Assembly: GCF_037975245.1 (NCBI RefSeq) | Contig: NC_092572.1 | Location: forward strand, 28,689,989 to 28,753,988 | Source of the DNA: Apostichopus japonicus | Taxonomy: Eukaryota > Echinodermata > Holothuroidea > Aspidochirotida > Stichopodidae | Direction of reading: 5' to 3' | Length of the DNA: 64,000 bases | Shown: piece by piece, positions 1 to 13,000 of the stretch | Position numbering within the stretch: the stretch's first letter is position 1 | Layout of the letters: each line of letters opens with the position of its first letter | Notes under the pieces: generated by a model | What the model saw: the letters and a program-made list of their open reading frames with translations, nothing else | Told to the model about the DNA's origin: nothing | Database searches by the model: none | Program-made: the position numbers and the translations under genes

Positions 1-600
1 TCATAATAAAGCAAAGGGTTCGTAATCCATAATAGACAAAAAAGGTTCGCTATTCTTAATAGGAGGAAAGGTTCGATCTTCATAATGGAACAAAGGGTCC
101 GTTATTCATAATAGGCCTAGCCAAAAAGGTTCCGTATCATTCACAATGAGGAAAAGGACCCCTTTAGGAAGCGTACAAGTTTATGTCGTGAATATGTCGA
201 AAATGTAGGTTTTGCTGCAGGGGTAGGGTGAAGCATGGTCTTGATAGTTTGTGGCTCATATTATCTGCAAAATTATGCATCCCCCCACCATCTGGTGGTG
301 CCCCCATAGGACTGTTGTGCCCCCCCCCTTTGCCCTACCCCCTAATAAAAAGTACGTTGAGGCCACTGGTTGAACACTATAGGCGTCCGCGAAAATGGAG
401 GACGTCGTTTGTACTTGTATGACGCACAACGAATCTTTTTTACATTATGGATTACGGACCCTTCGCTCCATTATGAATATCGGACCTTTCTTCCTATTAT
501 GAATAACGAACCTTTTTGTTTATTATGGATTACGAACCCTTTGTTCTATTATGAATATCAAACCCTTTGTCCCATTATGAAAAACGAACCTGACCCTGCA
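1..600. repeat. Foldback element / long inverted repeat
   Basis: Positions 1 to about 115 and the reverse complement of about 450-575 align closely, so the segment can fold on itself around a loop of about 330 bases. Each arm is itself built of about 27-bp direct repeats with the core 'cataat' followed by an A-rich run and 'ggttcg' or 'ggtccg'. The left end runs off the window, so the true boundary and any target duplication cannot be seen. No protein is encoded. It resembles a foldback-type mobile element or an inverted satellite block. Confidence 0.75.
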
Positions 601-3600
601 GACCCCCACCCTGCAAACCTCTGCAAACCTCTGCAAACCCCCACCGCTAGTTCCCCAATACCCATTCCAAATTAACACAGTACATTAAAGAAAACATTAA
701 CGTCAAAGTAAGATTTGAAAACTGTCGTGTGTTAACCTTTTCGAGTAAACAAAGGCCTTAATATATATAAATATATATATAAATATAAATAGATTACTTT
801 TAAAACAAATAAGTAATACCCAGAATCATGAAATGAATATAAAGGCATGGTTAATCAAGGTGTTAACGGACGGATAGCCTACTGAAAGATCAACTGTCTA
901 ATACAATGGGAAAAATTACAAAAGCAAGACAATACAATCTCCTAGATGACGTGATCTTGTCTACGGATAATGCTAAGCCTTCCTCCAGGAATTTATTCAT
1001 TATTCATTCTTCAAAATTTCTACTTTTAAGAAGAAACTGGTGATGGTCTTGATTGGTAAAGACTTGCAATGTATGTCAACTGAATATTCATTGTATGCAA
1101 TAACACACTTGTATATGTCCACTGAATAAACCTTTGTCTGCATTAACACATATGTGTATGTCCACTGAATGTTCATCTCTTTACAACAATGTACATATTC
1201 ATGTCTTACTGTGTTCTGCCTATGCATATACCCAATGGGGACAAAGACTGAGGAAAAGTTGCAGCAAATTCACCAAACCCAGAACACAAAAATGCACTTG
1301 ATAAAATAATAAATACATGTTGAAAATAAAACAATTTGTCAGCCTCTGTTAGTACAGGTATTAAGTTATCATGATATAATGGTTATTACAAATGTATGAA
1401 ACAAAATACGTTAACATATTAAAACCCAAAAACCTTCAGCCTTGCTTGGGTTAAATAGCTTTGTCAAACATACTAAAATTTTGGCGAATCATGTATGACT
1501 AAAATTACAAGGCTTTTTTCCCTTCTTTCTCAAAAACAATGATCCCCAACATCAAATGGAATAGTACCCTGTATCTATCTATGTACGCGGGGTGCATAAA
1601 CTTCATTCACACTGAACTCATGCATTTTCTACACCCTTATGTCATTTCAAACATTATAACAATAGAACATATAAATAATTACTTTTTAATTCTTGATTTC
1701 TAACTATAACAACCAACTTTAAATCATAATAAAAAATATTTTAAGAAAACATCCTTTAATGTTTCACAGTTCTTTGGAGTAATAGTTGAACAAAGCTCCA
1801 TTTTTATGACTGCTTTAAAGAACCTTTTTGAGTTTTGTAGAAATTTTTTACCAAACTTACAGAGTATTTTAATTTTGAAGAAAGGATTGCAACTGAGCAT
1901 TCTAAAACACCACCAAAGCGCATTCTTTTTTGACTGAAGGAAGTTCAAGGAAGGAGGACTTTATCAATTCCCTACATATCTTAACATTACGTCACTCAAA
2001 CCACATGTAAAAGGAAATAAAAACAAAAAAAAACGGAAATCGAAACTTTAAATTCCAATCTAATGAACTGTATATACTGTTACAGGACTTTAAATGTGGA
2101 ATCGCATCGAAGAGTGGCTCAAATATCAGCTCAAACTGCGACTTTGAACATTTCAAGGCATCCGTAAGTTTAACACTTTCTAATGAACTGAAAGTTGAAT
2201 ACAAAGTATGGTTTCCTGCCTGAGAGAAAGTATTTCCACTGAGACTTATTAACAGTTAGGTCAACCTTGGCTTGTCATAAAGAAATACAGTACCCAGGAC
2301 AGGGTTCACTGTCTGGTCAAGGAATTGATTAGCTCGTAACTCAGCTATTGTCATAAACTACTTCATTGTTTTATGACTAAAAGACAACAAAGAGGACACA
2401 ATTACATGACAATCCGTGGATAGTGGTGGGTCTCTAGCAACAATTTAGCAGTATGGTTGGAGGCATACGTATTTTATTTATTCATAAGAAAACTTATTTA
2501 TTTCATAAGAATGAAATGAAGAATTCAAAACACCTGTTTCTTCTGTGACTTGTTTTGTGTATACAATGTTAGCATCAAATGTGTCTACAGATGCATTGGA
2601 ATGAGAGTGGAGATTTAGTGAGTTTAGCAACGTCCACATAAAAATATAAACAAAGGCATGGGTCACATATTATATCTTTGGGTTCAAGCTGAGGTCGACT
2701 GAAGTTAGGATATGGGATATAAACTGATTCTTACCCCTGACAGACTTCTAAAGATGAGAACACGTCTCCCCCCATCCCCTTCCCCAACCTGATCTACTGT
2801 TATAGACAGTATACAATGTCACCCAGCTATTCCAACCGGCCCCTGTCTCCTTTTGAAGAAATTTCTTCCCCACATAATCATATTTGTATGATTTTTAATA
2901 CAGCACTGACCAATGCAGGCAGCACCTACTCCATTGATACAGTTTAGCATACACATTCTACTAATGTATTATCATGTTATATACAAGGGTACTAAATAAG
3001 CAGGGGCAGAGTGGCCTGGAGAGTATGTGCTAAACAGCCCTCTTAGAGTTCTGAGGAAATATACCAGGAGTTGTTTTCTGTGTTTTGAAGCACCCAGTAA
3101 AATTAACACCTCTTAAAGTGAAATGTTTGTTCGTACAGATGTAAACAGAAACCAACAACATATAATGTACAGATCAAAAGAACTTCAAATCCACTGTCAG
3201 CAAGCTATAAGGTGCGACCCCCAAGAGCAGGGGTTGCGAACATTTTCAGTGGGTGGCATGTTGTTTTCCCCAAAATATGCCTACAGTTTTTGGAGCTTTC
3301 CAACAAAAATCAATGAGGTTAGTTTTTTTACTATTTCAAGTCTGAGCAAAATGTCCTGAGGGGGTGTGGTGGGGTGGGGGTCTGACAAGTCATGGCATGG
3401 TCATCCTGGAAGATTCTGCAAACTTCTGGGTTTAGATGATAGCAAATGGCCCTTGTTTACACTCAAGTGATCCTTGGCTGTTCCACTAAAACGCTTATGA
3501 ACCAAGGGACACTTTTCACAGATATTGGCCCCTGGTCCAAAAGATGGGTCCTGTTATGAATGCTTCCATGTTAAACCAGTTATTACAGTACAAATGTATG

Positions 3601-6460
3601 TTTAAGGTTATTATACACATATTACAGCGATTGAGAGTGTGCTGAATGGAAAAGAAAAAGGCAATATGTTTCTAATTACCTTGTCATACTTTATAAGACA
3701 AAAACCTTCAAAGCAGTTTGAGAAAGTTTACATAATGCTGTTTGACCACATATCCAAGCAAATGATTTCCTGGGTGAGTAAACTGGACCGGAAAACCATT
3801 TTTAGTATCTATTGCCCTTCTAATGATGACCATGCTTCACGACTTTTCTTTTTCTTCCTTTTCCCAAAAAAAATAACATAAAAAAATAAATAGAGACTTG
3901 AGAACATTCTACTGTGAAGAGAGAAATAATTGATTCCCTCGTTGCAGTGTCATCATTAATTTCACCATGATGCGATAATCAGCAGATCTGGATTAGAGTT
4001 TTGCAAAATTTGGCAAGAAATGTTTAACCTTCAAGCATCTTCATTTTAGCCTAGATATATAATTGGCCATCAGGTGCAAGCTTCAAATTCCAAAGATTGA
4101 ATATAGCTTATTTTAAAACATTTTGTGGGTGTTCTGTTGTTTGTGCACATGTATGTAATACAATGTGTCTGTGCCTTGTAGTCTGCTACTGTGTACAATT
4201 TTATACACAGTCTATAATACATACAATATATAATATATTGTATGATACAATGTCAAATACCCCAGTAAGCCCCTTTCTTCAGCCACCCTCACCCCTATCT
4301 CCACCTCCCTCTCTTATCACAACTGACCCAACTTAAAAACCGACTCACTAGGGAAGTCTTTCGCTAATCTTTCTGGCGATCACAAAAAGTGCAAAAATAT
4401 CTGAGAACATATAAAAGCAACATGAAAGATCTTTCACCTGGATTTCTCACCAGTTTACCAAATTATCGTTCTAGCGTTACGATTATCTGTCAACGTGCAG
4501 GGACAAGTTTCCTTAACACACGGAAAAAGAAGAATAATGCAGCAGACGATATAGACCCTAATTGCGTCGACAAATAACCCAGATCAAACAGTCTAAGATA
4601 ATGAGAGTTGACTGTGACCCGACCGGGGTCATATCTGTTTCCTGTTAGGAAATTGTTAGTGCCTCAATTTCATCGCTAAATTACTCCATGACGGACGGAT
4701 TTGTTGACATTCCATGTTTTAACAACCCACTCCTCACTTTCAATTACACGTTGCCATCATATCTGTGACTTCCTCATAGAGCAGGTTATCATTTTTCTTG
4801 CAGAAACCCCTGGATTTCGCCAGCAGAAACCTTAACCTGACGCTGATATTCTAGAAGTAACGAATGAAAGCTTGTGGATGACACACTCCTTAAACACTGC
4901 ATTTTATGATTAACACAGACAGCTTTTACAGGCCATGAAGATCAAATTCTAACAGCTTACAAGAAAAAAACTTGTACGTAGAATTTGGACATCCCTCCAC
5001 CCCACCCCAACCCCACCCACCCACCCTCATGCTTACAGGTGTCATGATCCTACAAGCCCTTAAGTAGTCATGGCACAATTTAAAACCTCTCACTATGGTG
5101 TTTTTTGCAATAAAAGTTAATTTGGCAGCATATTTTGAGTGAATTTTAAATAGATAAACATTTTAACTGCAGAGAAACTTTGTGTCGCACAGACAATATA
5201 AAATTTTATCGATTTGATCAGAAACCTTTTAACTTTGATGGGTAATACTTTAGGCACGATCGTCCAGGTATGCACCATGCTTTCTCGAGTCAGGCTCCTA
5301 TCTGTGGTAATAAACTGACACAACTAAGCCTAGGATTTATTGCTGTTCATAGATACCCTATACATATACAGATTACAAGACAGTCTTCAGATGAAGGAAC
5401 TTGACAAGATTAATACCGGATATCGGTTTTTCAGATACCTAAATTGATAAGCTTTATAAATTTTTAGTTGTTTCAGTTTTATCGGTTTTTTGTCTCTCAT
5501 GTTATCTTGCAAGTTCATCTATTTTGTAATCAATTACAAACTCGTCACGTTGGATGGGATATTCATTTTTGTGAGATCATGTTACAGTGACAGACATGCG
5601 GAAGCCGATACCGGAAAACATCTAATAAACGTTGACAACTCCACTTCCCCTACCACCCCTCCTCCTTAAATGTTATCCACAAGTGATATTACCAAAAGGC
5701 TGTATAAATATTGCATTACCATCTCCAAGCTGGATCTTTAGGATCGAATTCAAACAGCTGTTTGTGTCTAGTCTTCAAGTTTTATTCCATAACTAAATGA
5801 CGGCATATTGACTCAAAGTTAGATTATGACCGAGCAAATTGAAACACCTGCTTAGATTTCTTAACCGCGTCCAAGCTACCGATCAAAGTCAAAGTTAAAT
5901 CAAAGCTAAACGAGGAAGTCTTTATTAATTCCATTTTTTTCACCATGTTTTATTTTGTATCCACATATCAAAGCCAAAATTGGAATTTTTGTTCACATTT
6001 TTAGTTTATTCTTGCAAATTTGAAATGAAACTGGACTTTTCCAGTTAGTGAAGGTCATTTTGCTATTAGATATTTTATCACTGAGCTTGGCCAAAATTTA
6101 TCAATACCAATCAGCTGATTGTACTTTTAAGTGTATTTTCCATTTTTCACCTCATTCTCATATTACTATGGCAACGTGCTTGTAGTATTCTGACAAGTAG
6201 GTTTCCCCTCTCATCCACTAAGTACAATAAGCTGGTAAATACTTACTTGTATGTGGTACTAAGTGACACTGAATCTAATAGGAAGCAAATTCCTTGTGAA
6301 ATTCTATTCCCCAAACTAGCAATACGGCTTCTGTTGAGTTATCAAGTATGTTTGTTGGGGAGAGGAGTTACCCTCCAAACAATTCCAATAGTTTCGGTAG
6401 AAGTCCAATGGCAATGAAAATGCAAATACTGAAAGTGCTACAGTGTAGTCAAACAGATTG
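601..6460. other. Intergenic DNA downstream of ANKS3, no gene recognised
   Basis: I see no exon with convincing coding character and matching splice sites here; the open frames are short and AT-rich. Low-complexity tracts occur, for example C-rich tracts near 4990-5030 and 5640-5670. The sequence at about 3215-3245 ('caggggttgcgaacatttt') looks like an hAT-type terminus, but no partner end was found. Confidence 0.5.
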
Positions 6461-6472
6461 ATTTTTTTTATC

Positions 6473-6646
6473 TAGAATTTGGAGAAAAATTTTGAGTTTG
6501 ACCTTCGAACAATTGATCCATGTTATTCGTGGCTTTGATATTGATGATCTATGTCTGGTATCATGGCAGTGAATTACCGCTAGAATTTGGAGAAAAATTC
6601 TGCGTTTGGCCTTCTAATAATTGATCCATGTTATTTGTGGCTTTGG
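6473..6646 (-). repeat. Duplication of the ANKS3 terminal coding sequence into the 3' UTR
   Basis: About 66 bases at 6473-6538 repeat 6580-6645, which encode the last residues of ANKS3, with a period of about 107 bp. The UTR copy lies just after the stop codon in the same orientation. Confidence 0.8.
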
Positions 6647-7044
6647 CCACTACTCTAGCCATCTGGTGAGACATTTGACCAAGATGGCTCATCAAATCTT
6701 CCATACTAATATTCTGAATATTCATAGCTCTTGTACTTGCTTTCATATCCATCTGCAGCTGCTCTGTGGTTGGACTGTCCTGAGGACCTTTTCTATCGCT
6801 GTTTGTGATTGGCTGTGATGAGGTGTATGCCATGCCTCCATGCTGTGACAACATGTTCGCTAATGAGGTAGGAGGTCCGGTGAGTCCAGATACGGGTGGG
6901 AAAGAGGTCCCCTCCAGGGGAGGAAACTGAGCGTCCAAGATGAGGCCAATCTGGAGATTCTCTGCCAAGTTTTCAGGGGATAAAAGAATATCACTTTGGG
7001 GTTCTTTCTCCTTCAGCCTCTTTAGCAGTTCACTTTGGTAAAAT
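6561..7044 (-). CDS. ANKS3: ANKS3 last coding exon
   Basis: Follows exon 9 in phase 2 through the acceptor atgtttatcttgtag. It begins [14 protein letters not shown], continuing the coiled coil, then a proline/glycine-rich stretch and a methionine-rich helical end ([20 protein letters not shown]) before the stop at 6561. This extension is absent from human ANKS3 as I know it, so the assignment rests on phase and coiled-coil continuity. Confidence 0.75.
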
Positions 7045-10000
7045 CTACAAGATAAACATTTTTTTAGAGAACATTGAAACAATACACTAGGGCTTTGGCA
7101 TCATCGCATCTCCCATCAAATCCAACATGGCAAGTTTAAAGTTCTGAGATATAACTGTGACCACATATATATCAACATCAATTTCATCTCGCAAGTCTTT
7201 GACATTTTAAAATTTTTGCAGCAAACCTTAAAACCTGACTTGATAGTTGCAGATTAGAGTTCAAGCTCTTTAAAATGTAAACTAGTTTTTTGAATTTTTA
7301 CTTTTGTTATATTGATATGATTCAATGATACAACACATCCTTCCCTTTAAACAGGCAGGAATCAGTTCAATGATATAAAGGTCTGTCCAGGTATTTACCG
7401 GTTCATCAACGATTTTACTCAACTGAGAAATATATTGATCATACAGAATTTGTTCATTTTGTAAAGCTTGGACTTGTAGGTGACCACGAATCCCAGACAA
7501 GTCTACATGTGAGGTTCTTCGTAATGTTATATTATCTTCCGATGGTAACCAAGAAGGATTTTTGAAATTTGCTAGTTTAGGTCAGCTTCCAAAATCCATG
7601 TTATGTTGTCTGAGTTGCAATGAGGCTCTCCGGTCATGCCCAAGATCCACAGAGGGCGCTGTCACTTCGGTCCTATCTAGTTACACGAAACTTGACAGGT
7701 TGCAATCTCTAACTGCAGATCGTAACAGTACCAGCATCCATATATTTTGTTTAAATTTTCCAGATGCTGGAAGCAAAAGCAGTTCCTACTCTGAATGAGC
7801 TTTTATTGAACTCTATGTTTTTGTTTAACCAGCTAATTAACATGGTGAGACCGTTTTCAGTGCAAGCATATAGCTACAGGCATATGAATTCTGTGACAGA
7901 GGGCCTTGCGTCTGTGACCCATCGCAGCATCTGTTAATATGTCTTTGAGTCCAATTCCCTGACTTACCTAACATGGTCTTACATTTTTCTGATTCTGTGA
8001 CAGAGGGACCTTGTGTCTGTGACCAATCACAGCATCTGTTAATATGTCTTTGAGTCCAATTCCCTGACTTACCTAACATGATCATACATTTCTCTCATTC
8101 TGTGACAGAGGGACCTTGTGTCTGTGATCAATCACAGCATCTGTTTATATGTCTTTCTGTCCAATTCCTTGACTTACCTAACATGATCATACATTTCTCT
8201 CATTCTGTGACAGAGGGACCTTGTGTCTGTGATCAATCACAGCATCTGTTTATATGTCTTTCTGTCCAATTCCCTGACTTACCTAACATGATCAGACACT
8301 TCTCTCATTCTGTGACAGAGGGACCTTGTGTCTGTGATCAATCACAGCATCTGTTTATATGTCTTTTAGTCCAATTCCCTGACTTACCTTACATGATCAG
8401 ACACTTCTCTCATTTTGTGACAGAGAGATCTTGTGTCTGTGACCAATCACAATATCTATTAATATGTCTTTCTGTCCAATTCCCTGACTTATCTAACATG
8501 ATAATACATTCCTCTCATTCCGTGACAGAGGGACCTTGTGTCTGTGACCAATAGCAGCAGCTGTTAATATGTCTTTCTGTCCAATTCCCTGACTTACCTA
8601 ACATGATCATACATTTCTCTCATTCTGTGACAGAGGGACCTTGTGTCTGTGACCAATCGCAGCATCTGTTGGTATGTCTTTCTGTCCTCTACTAGACACC
8701 CCTCTACAACACCTCTTAGTTCTTTCTCTTGCAGCAACTGGCCCGCCAACTCATCCTTCTTCAAGGACATCTAAGTAAAAACAAAATGGAGGATGAAGGT
8801 ATTGTTAACAGCAGCTGTTCCCACTCTATTACCAACATTATCTAGCAAAAACTCCATTACCTACAGAGATTACAAGAAATTTCCTAATTACCCCCAACAC
8901 TGTACCTAGCTGGTAATTAGTTTGACCAAGAGAAAATGACAACTGCACCCCTTACATAGACTAGTCCTAAGTGAATGTGACGTCAAAGGGTAAAATGCTT
9001 TGAACTAAGTCATTGAAATGTGTGATGTGGAAATTGTTAGTAAGTGTTTCAAGTATTTTTAACCATTTGTTACAACAATAATGCAACAACTAAAATACCC
9101 TGCTCATGTACCTGTGAGGCTAAACAAGAATTCAAACGACCTGCTGTAACCTTTAAGGTCAAATGAGAGGTTTGCCTCCATGACGACCAGAATAGCTATT
9201 CCACGGCAATGTACTGTTCAATATACAGTGAGGTTTACCAATGTGGGGAATAGCTCCACACATTCCCCTAGGCCACAGTAAGGTTGACTGTACATTATGA
9301 AATTGTTGAGTCTGCGGCTGACACAACTGGAATATTTCATTGACGGTGCCAATAATTATCTTCAAGTGGATTGCCCATGAACAAGAACCAATGTGAATAC
9401 GGATGGTCTTGGGGACTTCTACACATAACTGGTTGAACTGTTTGTGTATCACAGAAGACCGAACGACCATGTTATGTTTGTTATTGGTAAAAAAAGATAC
9501 AAATGTATGAGTATGTACCAGGCAATGTACACGTTTGAGCTTGGGGTATACCCTTGAGACTTTCCCTAAATCATAGGCAAATGTTTATTTAAATAGCATA
9601 GGTGGAGGGGTGCTGTAGCATTTAGAGTGTCTGCCCCTCAATCATTCAGGTTGCAGATTTGAATCCTCAACAGGCACTAGATTCTCTCGACCTATTGACC
9701 TATTGAAAATTGGGCACTGTGCAGTGTTGTTCAGTGGAATCTTCCGTGGATCTGGTATTTCTGGTTTTTGTCACAACTGGGGATTGATTCTGTTCTTTCA
9801 ATGGTTCCAAAACCACTAAGCAACTTTGTTAACCATAGCCACACTGCAGGGACGATGAATGGGGAAGAGGGAGGGGAGGGCCTTCACATTCCTCAGTCTT
9901 TGAGGTGTTCCATCCACTATCATCACATGGTTAGGCTTTCAAGTGAGCTTCTGTTGGCTTTCTAATCCAAATGGGAAATCCTAGACTAAACTCAAACACA

Positions 10001-13000
10001 GGGAGATTTTCAAAGAGAATTATTCCCAGGTTATCCAAAAAGATGAGCAATGGTCATTAAATCTGTTACCTCCTGATATTGCACAGCCATCTCTTGCAGA
10101 GCTGTCTCCATTTTATCGGCATAGATCTGCTCCAAGTCTGTGGAGAACATGCGGGCCTCGCTGTGCCATCTGGCGATGGCATTGGTCATCTTTCTCCTGG
10201 GGCCCATCAATCTGACAACAAATGATAGAACGTTTACGGTTTGTATTTCTGTTACAAGTTTATTTCATGACATCATCAAGGATTTCCTGACAAAAGGAAT
10301 ATGTTGTTTATAACTTTGATTTAGCCAAAACGGTGCACTTCGATATCACCATAGCAACACAATAGCCTAATCTCTAGTAGTATATCAGGACAGGACATGC
10401 AACATGTTTCCTTTTATGATGCGGTTTGTATTTGACCCAAATGTTACAAATTGTCCCGGTTTTCCCCCTACGATCTTATCTTTAAGGAAACTGTAATGCT
10501 GTTGAAGGATCAAATTTCTCTTACAATTGAAGTTAAGTCACTCTATGTGAGGTGTTGTATGTTAACTCACTGTTATACTGTTTATATACACATTGTCAGC
10601 ATATATACATGGAATGTCCATTTAACGTTTGGACTCTGGTTTTATCCTGGAGGTTGTCAAATTCCAGAACAAGTTCAAACAGTAAAGTGCTTCTTCCATA
10701 GCTTTTTTTTTCTTTCAAATTTTTTCTTTTCTCTTTCAAATCAGATTTGACCAGTTCTGACATCAATTTTGATGGTTTCCATTCAAGGTTTCCATTGAAG
10801 GCTTTGAAGCAAACGTTCAATGTAAACAGGTTAAATGTGCCCTTTTCCATATAACCATGCTGCTATCTTAACTATTTTACAAAAAAATGAATCGTCAAAT
10901 GAGAAATGTACACAGCACTTTAACAGAATACCAGACATAAACAACAAACCACATGGAATCAAACTTGATGCAAAACTTTTCCCCAAAAATTTGAACTGAA
11001 GGAAGCAAACACTCACTTGATGCCGACTTCCTTGAGGTCACTGTCAGTCAGCGTGAGGAAGACACGGAGGTCCACGTCCTGTTCCTCAAAGACAGAAATA
11101 TACTTGGAGAGGTTTAAACTCTTGAGAAGGCCTTGTAAATCATTAAAGGGATACACAGGACTATGACCTACAGTGTCACCCTCGGACGGGGGATGTACAA
11201 CAACCCTACTCGATAATGGAAGAATCGAAGGGGTGTATCCTATACTAGAAGCAGGAGGTACGGTTTGGTTTCCCTGTGGCTGAACGATGTCCGCATCTTT
11301 CGATGTACGTCCAGTCTGGTACGGTAGATGGTCAGCTGGTAGCATCCGCATGGGTTCAAGGTCAAAGGTCACATTCTTTGATTTTGAGTCGCCCAAAGTT
11401 CTCTGACCGGCAGGGTCACAAGGGGTTCCTCTGGGGTTCTCTTTGTGGACGGTAACGTGTCTAGAGTCTTGATCGGGTAGCCTCCCACCGCTCAGGTGGG
11501 TGACAAAATCTGACAGGGCTGTAGAATACGACGAGTTTGGACTGGCAAAGTGTTGACTGAGGTTAGGTAGGAGGTGCTCTGCCTCCCCATCATTACTTGA
11601 TATACTGCCCTCTCTGCTCAATCCCAGGGCTGCGGCTAACCCTCCCCCTCCCCCACTGCTGCTACAGCTGGATCCCCCGCTGCTTCTGACCGTGACCGCA
11701 TCACTGATGCAGAAAGGGTTAGTCTCTTCCCTCTCTGCTTCTCTCCCTCTGGATGAAGATGACCTCTCATCTGGTACATCTGGGAAACAAAAACAGAGTT
11801 TCATTTTGTGAGTAGCAGTAAATATTTAACAGCATTTGTGAACATAAACATACTTATTGTCTCAATACTTCAAGTTGCTTTCTTTTTCTTTGTCTGTAAA
11901 CTACTTTTTTAATTTTTAACTAATTTTACAAACCAGCCTGTTATTGTAATATCCTGATATAAGAGAATTGCTTGATCTGATGTCACTCTGTAAATCAATC
12001 CATCATAAAACTCAAACAACAATCTATAGTGGTTTCTTTTCTTCTTTTTTTTCCCTGCCAGATGAGATTAATCTTCTTAGAATTTTTATGATATATGCAT
12101 GGAGAGTATTTTGCTTTCAACATATTGTTTTCAACATATTGGTTTCAATATGTTTGACCACATTGATACAGTAAGTCCTGATACCCATGACCCTCTGCAT
12201 GATATGATCCAAGGCGCCAGATTCTGGTACAAGGATTAAATTAGCATTCAAATGTTGCATAGCAGTTTCCATAGCTCTGAACTTTGTCTCTAATTAAGTA
12301 TTATGGTTACTGTGTACAAAGACTCCAGTCCTATACATCTTTTGCACTTGTTTGTACAGCAATTAGCCCAGTTTGCATAGCAGTTTGCATGGGATGTGAC
12401 ATGAGATAAACTATTCTCTGCGGTGGTTACCATACTGAACCATTAGAGGAAAGATAAAATACCTGAAACCATCAACTACCATTTATAGTCCTCCGAAAAT
12501 TGCACCTGCCACAAATTATGAAATTAGGCGTCAACTTCAAATGCTTATAATGAAAATATAGAATGTCTCATTAAATTTGTAGGACACAAATTTTCTGTAT
12601 TGAACGAAGCCATTTGAGACCCTAATAATTTTATTGTGGCTTTTTCATAATATCATCTGACAAGCAAGGTTAAAAGTAAAGTTGGAAATTATATAAATGT
12701 GCATATTTATAACTACTATGACAGCATTGTCCAGGGAGACCAAATTGTTGAACAAAATCCAGGTGGGAGCAGATGGGGGGGTTTCTAAAGTTGAGTTCTT
12801 ACTTTGAATAATCACTCTATAAGTTTGGAAAACAAATTGATGACATATAAACACAATTATTAACAAACCTCTGCTTTGACTTCCTATTCATGTAATTTGC
12901 TCCTTGACTTACCTGAGCGTTTCTTCTGAAGGGTCTGCATCCGAGCAAACATTGCCGGTCCATCCTGTATACTTGGTCCCTTCCCTCTCGCAGTCCCACC

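Noticed and set aside
7399-7516. Possible extra ANKS3 exon (frame encoding [17 protein letters not shown])
   Set aside because: It looks coil-like and is flanked by a GTAAAT donor, but its phases do not fit: exon 9 and the last exon join directly in phase 2, while this segment would end in phase 0. The acceptor is also weak.
8078-8554. 158-codon plus-strand open frame
   Set aside because: A by-product of the 105-bp tandem array, whose unit is a multiple of three; the peptide is the repeat translated over and over.
10337-10354. RFX X-box-like motif (atcaccatagcaac)
   Set aside because: One mismatch to the consensus and deep inside an ANKS3 intron rather than at a promoter; likely chance.
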